Origin: Acidobacterium sp. S8
GTDB taxonomy: Bacteria > Acidobacteriota > Terriglobia > Terriglobales > Acidobacteriaceae
Direction: 5' to 3'
Assembly (NCBI RefSeq): GCF_009765985.1
Contig: NZ_LMUM01000015.1
Location: forward strand, 1-64,000
Length of the DNA: 64,000 nucleotides
A program made the position numbers and the translations under genes. Shown in pieces: positions 9,351 to 18,239 of this stretch. Under the pieces are notes generated by a model that had not been told where the DNA came from, ran no database searches, and was given only the letters and a program-made list of their open reading frames with translations. Every line of letters begins with the position of its first letter. Within the stretch, counting starts at the first letter, position 1.

Positions 9351-10712
9351 ATGACAGCAGCGACGAGAACTTTGATTCGGCATAGAAAATCATCAAGCCG
9401 TGACGCCGCGTCACTTGCAGCTGATTTTCTATGCTTTCTCACAGGCCTTGCCTCCTGCTTTGTGTTCCACCTCGTTGGTGACCTCCCAGGCAGCGAGCTG
9501 GTTTTGATCCCTTTCATTCCAATTCTGTTCGCTTTGCATCCGGAAAGGGTATCCCAAAAGAGCCTGAGGCCCGTTTTTCTGCTTATGGGGCTGTGGCTGC
9601 TCGGCCAGGTGATCAGCGACACATATCGCCACACTGAGATTACAGACTGGCTTCGAGGCGACGCCAGAATCGTCTTTTTCTTCCTAGACACAATCGGCCT
9701 TGCATCTTTGTTGGCGAGGAATGAACGCCGCAAGGGCTTATTCATTTTTGCCTACGCAGTCGGAACTATTCTTCAGGTAAAAATCCAACCGACGCCGTAC
9801 ATGCAGGTGGCACCCTGGAAATTTGGATACTCGTACGGTGTCACCCTTCTGGCAACCCTCGCCAGCTGCTATTTCTATGCGCGCCGCCGCTACCGATCTG
9901 CCTCTGTGATTCTCCTTGGAATGGCCGCCCTGCACCTAATCATGAACTTCCGCTCCCCGATGTTGATACTTTTGATCACTGTATTCATTCTATTTCCAAT
10001 TCTCCCGGAACGTATCGGACGACATCGCATCCTTCCACAACAAGGAAGCCTGGCGCGCGCATTCATGCTGGTTGTTCTCGTGCTGACAGCAGGGGGGCTT
10101 GCCGGTATTGCCCTCTCGCGCATCGCGGGGGCTGGGTTTCTCGGTGAGCAAGCCCAACTGAAGCAGCAGGCGCAATCATCAGGCAAGTTTGGTGTTTTGA
10201 TCGGTGGTCGTTCTGAAATCCTTGTTTCTGCACGCGCGGTGCTGGATAGCCCGATTCTTGGCCACGGATCTTATGCAAAGGATATGAGGTATGTAGAAAT
10301 GCTCAACGATCTTCGCATAACATACGGGTATAGCGATGAGGAGGCGGAAGTGGACGACGCAGACGAATCGGCCCTGATTCCGACCCACTCACATCTGATG
10401 GGAGCATGGGTGGAAGCTGGGATACTTGGAGCCGTCGTCTGGTGCTATATTTTGCTCTTGACAATGAAAAGCATCCTCAAAATTACATTGCACCCGCCAG
10501 CGCTAGCACCGCTATATTCGTTCATGTTGATCGGTACTGTATGGAGTGTTCTGTTTTCCCCTTTTGGGCTTACAGGCCGAATACTTCTGGCTTTTCTCTT
10601 GGTCGTGATGTCCGATCTAAGTCAAGGCTCCTCACCATCTGTCCTGAGGAGAGCAAGACAGTCTGTCCGCGTTTTCCGCGTGGATGCGAGACGGGGTTGG
10701 GTACGAATATAA
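9351..10712 (+). CDS. O-antigen polymerase/ligase-like membrane protein (Wzy/WaaL type)
   Basis: 453 aa with about 10-11 hydrophobic segments and one larger extracytoplasmic loop at about residues 245-355. That loop includes GVLIGGRSEILVSARAVLDSPILGHGSYAKD and a later PTHSHLMGAWVEAGILGAVVW. The pattern SP-I-L-G-H-G followed downstream by H-S-H-L-M-G-A-W-V-E-A-G-I-L-G is the hallmark of Wzy_C/O-antigen ligase family proteins, which join lipid-linked repeat units at the periplasmic face. Placement right after the copolymerase supports a polymerase role. Whether it polymerises or ligates cannot be decided from the sequence. Confidence 0.82.
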   Translation: MTAATRTLIRHRKSSSRDAASLAADFLCFLTGLASCFVFHLVGDLPGSELVLIPFIPILFALHPERVSQKSLRPVFLLMGLWLLGQVISDTYRHTEITDWLRGDARIVFFFLDTIGLASLLARNERRKGLFIFAYAVGTILQVKIQPTPYMQVAPWKFGYSYGVTLLATLASCYFYARRRYRSASVILLGMAALHLIMNFRSPMLILLITVFILFPILPERIGRHRILPQQGSLARAFMLVVLVLTAGGLAGIALSRIAGAGFLGEQAQLKQQAQSSGKFGVLIGGRSEILVSARAVLDSPILGHGSYAKDMRYVEMLNDLRITYGYSDEEAEVDDADESALIPTHSHLMGAWVEAGILGAVVWCYILLLTMKSILKITLHPPALAPLYSFMLIGTVWSVLFSPFGLTGRILLAFLLVVMSDLSQGSSPSVLRRARQSVRVFRVDARRGWVRI

Positions 10713-10916
10713 CCTAGAGCAAGAGTTTATTTCGAACTGAGATGTGGATTCGGTTGGTGCCGGAATTACCGGCATGTTTCGAGCGAATGTAACTCAAGTG
10801 ACGGTCTCTCCAGCAACAAGTCTGAGTAAGACGGCTCAGGAGCATAGATTCAACCACAGTCGTGCGGTGGAAATGTGGTAAACGCGAAGCGTTTTCCAAG
10901 GCGGCTTCATCGCTGT
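10713..10916. other. Spacer between polymerase gene and IS3 remnant
   Basis: About 200 bp, with a small GCCGG-5-CCGGC inverted repeat at about 10760. A 70-aa minus-strand frame covers it without recognisable similarity. I found no terminal inverted repeat matching the other end of the insertion element here. Confidence 0.3.
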
Positions 10917-11212
10917 TCAATTCCACGGCTGTGTAGCGCTGCGAATTCTTGCCGGGGTTCGATCATCGAGCGTTGAGTGTGGACGGTGATGGTTGTAATC
11001 GTGGTGCCACAAGGCCAGCTTGCGGCGAGCATCGGCCAGCGTGAAGAAGACCTCCACGTTCAGGCACTCGTCGCGCAGTCGTCCGTTGAAGCTCTTGAAG
11101 TAGCCGTTTTCGACCGGGCGCCCCGGCCGGATGAAATCCAGGTGCACTCGGTTCTGATAAGCCCAGAGATCCGTCGCTCTGCTCGCGAACTCGGTTCCAT
11201 TATCGAAAGGCC
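10917..11212 (-). pseudogene. IS3-family transposase OrfB C-terminal fragment
   Basis: In frame from the -1 shift, the sequence reads A-L-R-P-F-D-N-G-T-E-F-A-S-R and then HLDFIRPGRPVENGYF, FNGRLRDECLN and H-H-D-Y-N-H-H-R-P-H-S-T-L. This is the rve_3 integrase core of IS3-type transposases. Exactly 35 residues separate the Asp of D-N-G from a Lys in the position of the catalytic Glu (a GAG to AAG change), so the protein would be inactive even if the deletion were repaired. It is about a quarter of normal OrfB length. Confidence 0.85.
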
Positions 11213-11560
11213 TCAGAGCTTTTTTGCGACGATCTCCTGAAGGATATGCCGATCGAGGCTCAGGTCGGCCACCAGCCGCTTCAGCTTCCCGTTCTCCTCG
11301 CGCAACTGACGAAGCTCACGCAATTCGCTCAGGGCCCAGCCCCGCATACTTCTTCTTCCACAGGCAAAAATGTCAGCTGGCTGATGCCATGCATTCCGGC
11401 AAACCTCAACCACCGTTTCGCCTGACTCTGCTTCCCGCAGCACCGCAGAATCGCCTCTTCGCTGTGTCCCGCTTCTCCATTCGTTGGCTTCCTCTCTCTG
11501 CTTCAGGGAACCGCGACAGGTTGCGATCTCTCAACTTCCCGACGGTCTAGTTTTTGGGTT
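10917..11560 (-). mobile_element. Decayed IS3-family insertion sequence (internal deletion, frameshifts)
   Basis: On the minus strand, orfA (HTH_Tnp_1 type) can be pieced together from about 11515 down to 11213. Its end, LRELRQLREENGKLKRLVADLSLDRHILQEIVAKKL, is intact, but the upstream half needs at least two or three frameshift corrections. The A-AAA-AAG slippery heptamer that gives the -1 OrfAB fusion is kept at 11219-11225. After the first few orfB codons (K-A-L-R-P) the frame jumps directly to F-D-N-G-T-E-F, so the middle of orfB, including the first catalytic Asp, is deleted. In the remaining part the third DDE residue is Lys (F-K-S-F-N-G where I-E-S-F-N-G is normal). A likely right end (ctagtttttgggttttgggt) lies at about 11546-11567. 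The opposite terminal repeat was not found. Confidence 0.85.
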
Positions 11561-11605
11561 TTGGGTCATCCTTGTGCACTCACTTAGCTGTATAGTATTC
11601 TTGGT

Positions 11606-12781
11606 CTAGTAATTGATTTCTGAAGATTCACGATTAACTGGTTGATTGAAAATAGAAGAAATCGTGTCCGGCAATAGCATAGAATTGTAACGTGATTCGA
11701 AACTTTGCTTAGCATTAGCACGCATACGAATGCGGTCCACTTCGCTCAACGCAAGCCAGCAACGTATCAAAGAAATCGTACCCTCAAGTGTGTCGCTTTC
11801 GACAAGACCCGCTCCGTCTTCCTGAACCTCTGCGAAAATATTGACCTTGTCCGACATTAGAACAGGCAGGCCGCACGCAAGGGCTTCGGCGACGGCGATG
11901 CCGAAATTTTCCTGATGTGATGGCAGAATAAAGGCGTCCGCTTCGTAGAAGGCCCCCCATTTTGCATCGCCAGAAAGCATCCCTGGCCAGTGTATACGGT
12001 GACCGACACTTAATTGCTGTGCTCTTGCTTCTAGTTTAACCCGCCAGCCCTTTTGATCAGGTCCCGCAACCACAAGTTGTAATCCGGCATTGTTTGAGGC
12101 AGCTTGAGCAAATGCATCGATCAGCAAATCGCACCCCTTTTTAGGGTGGATTCGACCAAGAAACAACAAAAAGCGTTTACCAGCGAGGGCAGGGCAGAGT
12201 CGAAGAAATTCTTCTCTCTGAATGCCTGGGTCGCCGGTTGGTCCTGAGGTTCCATAAGGAACAACCTGACCGTGCCAATGGTGCAGCCAGAAGCTCTTCT
12301 CCGCTAAGCGCTGTTCTGCCTCTGAGGTAAACAAAACTCGAGTCGCATTTCGCAGAAGTCGGTACTCGACCAACAACCAATAGATCCACTTTTTCATGTG
12401 CTTCAGCGGATATTTAGCCTTGAACCATGGGTCGAGCATTCCATGAGTGAATACCGCGTAACGATGGCGCCCGTGGAATGCTCTCCACGCTGCCAGCCCG
12501 TGATATTGCCATAGCCCATTCACAACAATGCCATCAAATCGCGATGCATTTTGTCTCAGCCAAGGCAGTAAGCGCGGAGTGTAGCCATAAACACCGAATG
12601 CAGGCCCCTGTGGCCATACCGGGAAGGGCAAGGACGCAAGAAATGGAGCCCGAGGATCATCAAGTGTGGTGATCTCAACTTCATGTCCTGCATGAAGATA
12701 GCCTTCAGCGAGGCGTCGCATTCCTTCAGCGGGGCCTCCAGTGGTTGGATCAAGTGATGGTAAAACATGAAGAATGCGCAT
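11606..12781 (-). CDS. Glycosyltransferase family 4 (GT-B)
   Basis: 391 aa. The N-terminus MRILHVLPSLDPTTGGPAEGMRRLAEGYLHAGHEVEI is the acceptor-half opening with the Gly-rich G-G-P-A-E-G loop. The C-terminal half has FLLFLGRIHPKKGCDLLIDAF (about residues 203-223), VVAGPD, and PSHQENFGIAVAEALACGLPVLMSDKVNI (EX7E motif, about 302-330). This is typical of WcaI/PimB-like GT4 enzymes acting in the cytosol. It is separated from the plus-strand locus by the IS remnant and lies on the minus strand with the heparinase-like gene upstream of it (68 nt apart), probably one transcript. Confidence 0.9.
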   Translation of the reverse strand: MRILHVLPSLDPTTGGPAEGMRRLAEGYLHAGHEVEITTLDDPRAPFLASLPFPVWPQGPAFGVYGYTPRLLPWLRQNASRFDGIVVNGLWQYHGLAAWRAFHGRHRYAVFTHGMLDPWFKAKYPLKHMKKWIYWLLVEYRLLRNATRVLFTSEAEQRLAEKSFWLHHWHGQVVPYGTSGPTGDPGIQREEFLRLCPALAGKRFLLFLGRIHPKKGCDLLIDAFAQAASNNAGLQLVVAGPDQKGWRVKLEARAQQLSVGHRIHWPGMLSGDAKWGAFYEADAFILPSHQENFGIAVAEALACGLPVLMSDKVNIFAEVQEDGAGLVESDTLEGTISLIRCWLALSEVDRIRMRANAKQSFESRYNSMLLPDTISSIFNQPVNRESSEINY

Positions 12782-12848
12782 GGACCCTAAAGAAATAGTT
12801 GGAGAAGTCTGTAATAAAACTGCGTACTAGGGAAGAACTGAGTGCTGA

Positions 12849-15368
12849 TTACTGATTCAGCTGTGGCTTCATTTGCAGATTTAGTATTTTCCCGTCAGGC
12901 ATGCACCGTTGCGCGATCGCTGCTATTGTGGCCGGTGCACTGTTGATCGTCGTTGGCGTTGCAAAAGTCCATTTGTCTATTGTGCCATCTGGCCATGTTA
13001 TCGTGGCATTTCTTGCGTTGGAGACGACATTCGGAAGCGGGTCTTGCTTGTGATGCGGATATAACAGGACTCTGAACTTGGGTTCAATCGTCCGGGCCGC
13101 TGCGCTGAGACGGATTTCCGGCCCATGTCCCGCGTCGTACTCTTTGTTATCAGGCCGCACAAATTGAAATACGCTAGCGCTTAGGCTAGCTTCCTGGGGG
13201 TTGAGAACCTGAAATAGCATCTGCGGGGGGGTGCTATCCATAGCCCTCACACGCCACCCAGTCGGTAAGGATGGAAGGCTGGCAAAACGAATCATCGGAT
13301 AGCTTGGTGGGATGGAAAGCTGATTAGAGGCTACTGCATCAAAAGTTGACGGCGCAATGAGTAGCGCTGCATATGCAACTTGTTCGTCATGGGGCTCAGA
13401 TAATTCGAAAGAATGCTCTCCTGGCGACAAGATAAAGTCTGGAGCATTTTGACTTGGCGTGATCGGTTGCCAGTGCATCTGCGAATTGTCGCCTGCTTTC
13501 GCAAAAAAACGTATTGGATTGCTTCCGTCAATACGAATAGATCCACCCCAAGTCCAGAAAGTCCAGTAGTCCCGTCCAGCAAGCAGCCAAAGGCGATAGT
13601 GTCCAGCCTGAGGAAGCTTGAAGGTCGTCTTAAGCGCTTGGCGCTTGTTTCCATCCACAGCCGGATCAATTGCCACATTGGCCCCACTATCGGTTGGGAC
13701 GAGCACAGCCCGATGTGCGTCCATAGGCACGAAAGTGTTTCCCAAAGGCGTGAGGCTCATCCAGGCATATTCGTGGGGAGCGAGATCCTTCTGAATATCG
13801 TCAATGATCATCGCATATGCATGTGTCCCTCGTACGAGTACTGCCGTCCGTTTTGCCTTCTTGACTGCGTTATAGGGCGTAGACGCAATACCTCCTATCA
13901 TGACCGCGCCCGGCACCTGTTGTGCCTGCCAGCTATAAGCATCCTTTGCATCGCCAGTCACACCCGTCGCCCATCCAGCGTCTTCGTAGTCAATTACATT
14001 GCCTCTTTCCGGGAAGAAGCCTTCAGCATGACCATCAATGAACACAAGATTGTGGAATATGTCCTGGGGAAACCATCCACCACCATCAACAATCCACAGG
14101 CGTCCGCTGCCAGCCAATGAAAAAGAATCTCGATCAGCATGCGCATGGCCCCCAACACCTACGGGATCACTCTGAAATTCCAGATACATGCCGTCCGAGG
14201 TCCAGTCTGTTCGGGCATATACAAGACCATTAGTCACGAAGTAACGCGTTAGAGGTAACGCCGGAATTGATTCAGGCCTTGGCTCTTCGACAGGTGTTGC
14301 CCACAGAGCTTGAGTCATGTCGCTCGGTGGGCCGTTATGATTTTGGATGTAGCTGGCATAAACCCAGTGCATAACGGGATTATTTGGCCACGCCAGATTC
14401 AGTAGATAATAGATCTCACCTGCTCCCGGCATCAAATCCCGCGTGTCCTGTAGCGCATTGAAGTCTCCATGTGCCCATGGAAACATGTCATAGGCCCACC
14501 ATAATGGGACGTTTTTTAAATGTGGATCCTCCAGTGCCAAATCGCCCCGTCGAGCCATGGCGTCGAGAAGAAGAGCGCCGTTTGACATGCCATATGAAAA
14601 ATACCAAATGCTTTCGACCGGTGCGCCTTCACTGCCGATACCGTAGTGCAGGAAGTCTTTTAGGCTTGAGGCTGCACTTTGATACCACTGTGCGTTGTAA
14701 CCAGGCTCACCTTCGATCGCCAGGGCGCTGGTTCCAATTGCACCACAAGCAAAACCCACCCAATTGAAAGTGCGGCTTTCTTGGGCGTTTGGCTCAAATC
14801 CCCAAGCTTCGCCGGACAGCTCACTGGCATACTCATTCAGGGCAGCAACGAGCCATTTCCGTACGCTCTGGCGTTGCGACTGCGACAAATGGTTATAGAG
14901 CCAGTCGTATCCGAAGGCTATGCCAGGCAAGTTTCTTGAAAAATCGAGCTTCGATGTGATCGGAACCCGCTCCACATAGATCATCAGGGCTTGCGAGACA
15001 ACATCCATCAATTTTTGATCCTGGAGGACGTAAGCTGCGAACGAACCTTCCCGGATCCCGCCTGAGATGACCTCGAGTTCGTTTTCTAAGGCTGGCTCGC
15101 CGCCGTTGAGCTTGGCGACTAGATTTGCAACCTTTGAATTGGTGTCAGCAAAACCCTGCGCCGCGCGTTGAGCCGCCATGAATCCAACGAGTGCCGGTCC
15201 ATTTCTAGTTCTCTGTTCCAGTTCAGGAAGTTCAGAGGGGGAGAAGATGATTCTTGGGTGAATTCCTGGGGCGGGAGGCTTCACAAAGCCATATTTCTCT
15301 TGTGCCGGGCTTGAGATGCTATGACAAAAGATCAGGACAGATATAGCAAGCCTCAGTTGTCGCAGCAT
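12849..15368 (-). CDS. Secreted heparinase II/III-like polysaccharide lyase
   Basis: 839 aa with a Sec signal (L-R-L-A-I-S-V-L-I-F-C-H-S-I-S-S-P-A-Q). Residues about 100-350 form the alpha-helical toroid of alginate-lyase-like enzymes (Y-D-W-L-Y-N-H-L, F-N-W-V-G-F-A-C-G-A). The heparinase II/III beta-sandwich follows, with the signature GGHAHADRDSFSLAGSGRLWIVDGGG at about residues 402-427, whose His residues are family catalytic/metal positions. A jelly-roll-like insert at about 585-680 (H-Y-R-L-W-L-L-A-G-R-D) resembles a carbohydrate-binding fold. Lyases of this type in EPS loci trim or release the polymer in the periplasm, comparable in principle to AlgL. Substrate is not readable from the sequence. 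The presence in the same locus suggests it acts on the locus's own glycan. Confidence 0.85.
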   Translation of the reverse strand: MLRQLRLAISVLIFCHSISSPAQEKYGFVKPPAPGIHPRIIFSPSELPELEQRTRNGPALVGFMAAQRAAQGFADTNSKVANLVAKLNGGEPALENELEVISGGIREGSFAAYVLQDQKLMDVVSQALMIYVERVPITSKLDFSRNLPGIAFGYDWLYNHLSQSQRQSVRKWLVAALNEYASELSGEAWGFEPNAQESRTFNWVGFACGAIGTSALAIEGEPGYNAQWYQSAASSLKDFLHYGIGSEGAPVESIWYFSYGMSNGALLLDAMARRGDLALEDPHLKNVPLWWAYDMFPWAHGDFNALQDTRDLMPGAGEIYYLLNLAWPNNPVMHWVYASYIQNHNGPPSDMTQALWATPVEEPRPESIPALPLTRYFVTNGLVYARTDWTSDGMYLEFQSDPVGVGGHAHADRDSFSLAGSGRLWIVDGGGWFPQDIFHNLVFIDGHAEGFFPERGNVIDYEDAGWATGVTGDAKDAYSWQAQQVPGAVMIGGIASTPYNAVKKAKRTAVLVRGTHAYAMIIDDIQKDLAPHEYAWMSLTPLGNTFVPMDAHRAVLVPTDSGANVAIDPAVDGNKRQALKTTFKLPQAGHYRLWLLAGRDYWTFWTWGGSIRIDGSNPIRFFAKAGDNSQMHWQPITPSQNAPDFILSPGEHSFELSEPHDEQVAYAALLIAPSTFDAVASNQLSIPPSYPMIRFASLPSLPTGWRVRAMDSTPPQMLFQVLNPQEASLSASVFQFVRPDNKEYDAGHGPEIRLSAAARTIEPKFRVLLYPHHKQDPLPNVVSNARNATITWPDGTIDKWTFATPTTINSAPATIAAIAQRCMPDGKILNLQMKPQLNQ

Positions 15369-15667
15369 CGTGGTTTTTCCCTCCAGGGGTGAGTCTCCCT
15401 AAAAATATGACATATCGGGTTAATTGTGACCAGCCCTGTAGGCCCCGCACTTTTACGGCAAAGCAACCGCCTTCAATGATCTAAGATCATTCCCTTTGAT
15501 TTCTTCCTACACGTAATCGTCGGAACTCCTCCTTCATAAGATGCTTACACACTCATGAGATTAAGCGGGCACTATGGTTCCTCATACCAGATGGCTCGCG
15601 ACTGAACGAGTGCCTGTTCTGCTTCGGAATTCTTGAGCCAGTTGTGATGTTAGTCCTCGGCGTTGCC
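15369..15667. other. About 300 bp without a gene, upstream of the lyase
   Basis: This contains the promoter region of the minus-strand lyase and then sequence without supported reading frames leading into an IS3 scrap. No inverted repeat or terminator is obvious. Confidence 0.35.
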
Positions 15668-15785
15668 GCGAAGAAGAAGCGATTTTCTGTAGAGCAGACA
15701 GTGGCGGTGATGAAGCGGGCCGAAGCTGGGGTTCCTATGGCCGAGTTGGATCCGGAAGGTAGGGCATGTGCTGTACTTAGATAAC
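15668..15785 (+). pseudogene. IS3-family transposase OrfA N-terminal scrap
   Basis: The frame reads K-K-K-R-F-S-V-E-Q-T-V-A-V-M-K-R-A-E-A-G-V-P-M-A-E-L and then diverges to a stop. This matches the K-x-x-R-F-S-x-E-Q-I-I-x-V-L-K-E-A-E-A-G opening of IS3 OrfA helix-turn-helix proteins and breaks off just where C-R-K-H-G-I-S would follow. It is in the opposite orientation to the element at 10.9-11.5 kb and has a different sequence, so it derives from another insertion. Confidence 0.7.
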
Positions 15786-15808
15786 GAGATCCACAGAGTG
15801 GACACGTC

Positions 15809-16096
15809 TCAGGCTGGACGGCGATCACCCTTGCGCTGGTTGGAGGAACCGACTTCCGGCCCTATTTCCGCTAGATCGAAGAACACAGAGTCATCCTTCA
15901 GACTCTGATCTTCCTCACGGATCTCTGTGGAATATTTCCATCGAACCACCCTATCCCGTCCTCTGGCATCGACGGAAACGCGTCCTACCCCTTCGGGAAG
16001 TCGTCCCGATGGAAAATGCTTAAGCACTTGCTGCAATAACGTGGATAGTGTGGCGTCAGAAGGGCGAGGAAGGGATTCGCCACCCGGTCCGTCCAC
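15809..16096 (-). CDS. Possible hypothetical protein fragment
   Basis: A 95-aa frame with a protein-like central part (LLQQVLKHFPSGRLPEGV, R-V-S-V-D-A-R-G-R-D-R-V-V-R-W-K-Y). I do not recognise it. Its start lies just upstream of, and divergent from, the RNase HI pseudogene. Given the debris on both sides it may be a surviving fragment rather than a working gene. Confidence 0.3.
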   Translation of the reverse strand: MDGPGGESLPRPSDATLSTLLQQVLKHFPSGRLPEGVGRVSVDARGRDRVVRWKYSTEIREEDQSLKDDSVFFDLAEIGPEVGSSNQRKGDRRPA

Positions 16097-16117
16097 AAGT
16101 TTGATAAGGAGGTATCT

Positions 16118-16376
16118 TTGACAAGACCATTCGTATTTTTACCGCCGGCTTCCCCATCGGCAACCCTGGGCCTGGAGGATGGGCAGCGCATCATTTGGAT
16201 CACTCGAAAAGGACAGTACTAGAAAATCGTACAACTGAATTGCGGAAATGGAACTCCTGGCGACGCTCGAGGCCCTGCCCTCTTTCCATGAACCATTGAA
16301 GGTAGCACTCTTCTCGGATTCAGAACTATTGATCAAAGGCATGCAACGTCTGGCCGCAAAATGGGCGAGCGGCTAA
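16118..16376 (+). pseudogene. rnhA: Decayed ribonuclease HI gene
   Basis: Two frames together give an RNase HI. From 16120: K-T-I-R-I-F-T-A-G-F-P-I-G-N-P-G-P-G-G-W-A-A, the family's N-terminal beta-strand and GNPGPGGWA turn. From 16248 in another frame: MELLATLEALPSFHEPLKVA followed by L-F-S-D-S-E-L-L-I-K-G, the helix carrying the catalytic Glu and the strand carrying the second Asp (S-D-S). A good AAGGAGG precedes a TTG at 16118, but that frame needs a one-base correction. The first catalytic Asp (F-T-D-G) is Ala here. The protein is about 85 codons against about 150 for a full enzyme and lacks the last helices. The enzyme would remove RNA from RNA-DNA hybrids; this copy cannot. Confidence 0.72.
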
Positions 16377-16539
16377 AGCGTCCTTTTCTGCGTTTTAGTT
16401 TCTATTTCCCTATCCGGATCATTTCAATCGCGAACGATCGGAAGAAGCGCACAATCATTTGAGGAATGCACATTGAATATCCAATGAACACTCCCCAAAG
16501 CGATGGCGGTGACTTGTTTCTGCGGCTATGCGGCGTCTG

Positions 16540-17562
16540 TTACCAGCGATAGATGGTCAGGTCATCCAGATATACGACTGGGGTTCCGCCGGAACCGAGT
16601 CCGTCGACCTGGAAGTTGGTCAGAATGGTCGGCGCCCAGCCGAGTGCAAACGCAGAATATACGGTGGCATTGATTTGCTGCTGAACTCCGTCCAGCCATA
16701 CAGATTTATATGTGACATAACCGGAGTCGGTACGCGAATAGCTGACCTGGATATGATGCCAGGCGTTCTTGCTCCAGTTCTTCAAATTGCAGGAAGCCTT
16801 TGTGTTGACCCACGAATCGACAGGCTTCTGAGCCGAGCCCTTATTCATCGTGTAATCCCAGGTGCCCGAGTAGCCATCACATTGGAAACCGAAGATCACG
16901 GTTTGACCGTTGGGCATGACCTGATTCATATCCATTTCCAGGTTAGCCATTGTGGAAGTCGAACTCGTAAGGTACACCCATCCGTCATAGATGAAATTTG
17001 TGGCGTTTACGTCATCTCCAAAGGAAGCGGAGTAGAGCTCGCCACCATAGTTCTTAAAAGTGGTGGAGAACACACGCGCCTGGCCGCTTTTCGATGGCGA
17101 GCCTGTAAGGCCTGTATAGCCGGTGGCACTTCCGGAACCGGTGCCTGAATCGAAAACTGCCTTCCAATTACCTAATGTCTGAATGCTGCCCACGCTGGTT
17201 GCATTTGAGGGAATGGCAGGACCATCGGCCGCTCCCGTAACGTTTACGGCGACATCTGTAACGCATACCGCGCCTTTTGCACCCCAAGCCTTGACATGTA
17301 CCGTATGCGAGCCGGTGCCAGAGCTGATCTGCGCGTTCATGGAACTGTTGTAAATGATCGTCGTGCTACTGCTATTGTCGAGCGAATATCCCATAGCGGA
17401 TACATTCTGCGACGAGCAGTTAGCGGCGATTGCCGATAAGGTAAAAGGCGACTGGACCTGATTTCCGCTGCTCGGGCTGCTGATGACGACTCCGGCCGCA
17501 GCGGGAAGTACTGAGGCCACCAGGAGTGAAAAGGTAAGGGGGAGATTTCTGCGAATATTCAA
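16540..17562 (-). CDS. Secreted Ig-like / LamG-like (concanavalin-fold) protein
   Basis: 340 aa with a clear Sec signal ending P-A-A-A-G (about residue 24). Residues about 25-110 are an Ig-like beta sandwich (VVISSPSSGNQVQSPFTLSA and H-T-V-H-V-K-A-W-G), often seen in acidobacterial secreted proteins as a repeated adhesion-type domain. The rest (about 130-340) resembles a LamG/concanavalin fold: WHHIQVSYSRTDSGYVTYKS followed by V-W-L-D-G-V-Q-Q-Q, and P-V-V-Y-L-D-D-L-T-I-Y-R. This resembles proteins that bind or degrade glycans, but I see no catalytic signature. It is monocistronic on the minus strand, between the pseudogene zone and the signalling operon. Confidence 0.75.
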   Translation of the reverse strand: MNIRRNLPLTFSLLVASVLPAAAGVVISSPSSGNQVQSPFTLSAIAANCSSQNVSAMGYSLDNSSSTTIIYNSSMNAQISSGTGSHTVHVKAWGAKGAVCVTDVAVNVTGAADGPAIPSNATSVGSIQTLGNWKAVFDSGTGSGSATGYTGLTGSPSKSGQARVFSTTFKNYGGELYSASFGDDVNATNFIYDGWVYLTSSTSTMANLEMDMNQVMPNGQTVIFGFQCDGYSGTWDYTMNKGSAQKPVDSWVNTKASCNLKNWSKNAWHHIQVSYSRTDSGYVTYKSVWLDGVQQQINATVYSAFALGWAPTILTNFQVDGLGSGGTPVVYLDDLTIYRW

Positions 17563-18239
17563 GAGAAATTACCTTATTCAAATTTGGTTGAAGCTGTGGG
17601 TAACACCGCCTGAAATTCCGCATCTTATGCGTAGCTCACAAAAGAAGCTTCAGACTGGACTTCGAGCAAAAACGCCAGGGGCTCTGCTGACACAGTGTTC
17701 CTGGCCTTGATTTACGACACACGTGTGCGTTTCGGTCTACAGACGTAGTAGGCACGCGCAGGGTTCGAGTCGAAGCCTTGTTTTGGGCGGATTGGCGAAG
17801 CTTTATACGCCAGGCATCCGGATCTGATTTAGTTCACCCGGTTTCCACATCCTGTCCAAATCGAGGTTCCGATCGAAGACTTACAAGTGGGATTTGCTAA
17901 GAGGCATACTACACGTTTCGATCAGCAAGAACAGCCCTTTTTCAAAGGAAAATCAAAAAAAAATCGCATCTCAGACATCCTTTTTCCTAACTGTGCAAAT
18001 AGCACCTAAATGGCCCGAAAGAAATACATTTAGCTGTAATAATTACATTCAATTTGAGAGTGTTTTCCTCTTATGGGTCAACCTTTTGGGGTGTGAGAAC
18101 ATTCATTCCAAGCCTAAAGCCACAAGACATTCTGTAAATTCCAAAACGTCTATAATCCGCAAATGAGGACGACCGCTGGGACGATTTCAGTCCGTCTTCG
18201 GCACCAGACTGCAGGTGCCTCAGCGGGGAGTGGTTAGAA
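17563..18239. other. 677-bp AT-rich intergenic region upstream of the poly-HAMP kinase
   Basis: No gene is supported. The segment from about 17900 to 18160 is distinctly AT-rich (including a run of nine A at about 17957). Close to the kinase start is a GGCACC-8-GGTGCC inverted repeat at 18199-18218, then GGGGAGTGG just before the ATG. It probably holds the divergent promoters for the secreted protein and the kinase plus a structured 5' leader. Confidence 0.45.

Noticed and set aside
13413-14120. 235-aa plus-strand frame opposite the heparinase-like gene
   Set aside because: No recognisable features, and the minus strand encodes a complete signal peptide and lyase signature over the same bases.
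15553-15828. 91-aa minus-strand frame
   Set aside because: It is antisense to the IS3 orfA scrap and has no features of its own.
16528-17148. 206-aa plus-strand frame opposite the LamG-like gene
   Set aside because: The minus-strand protein has a signal peptide and consistent beta-sandwich domains, so this one is a shadow.
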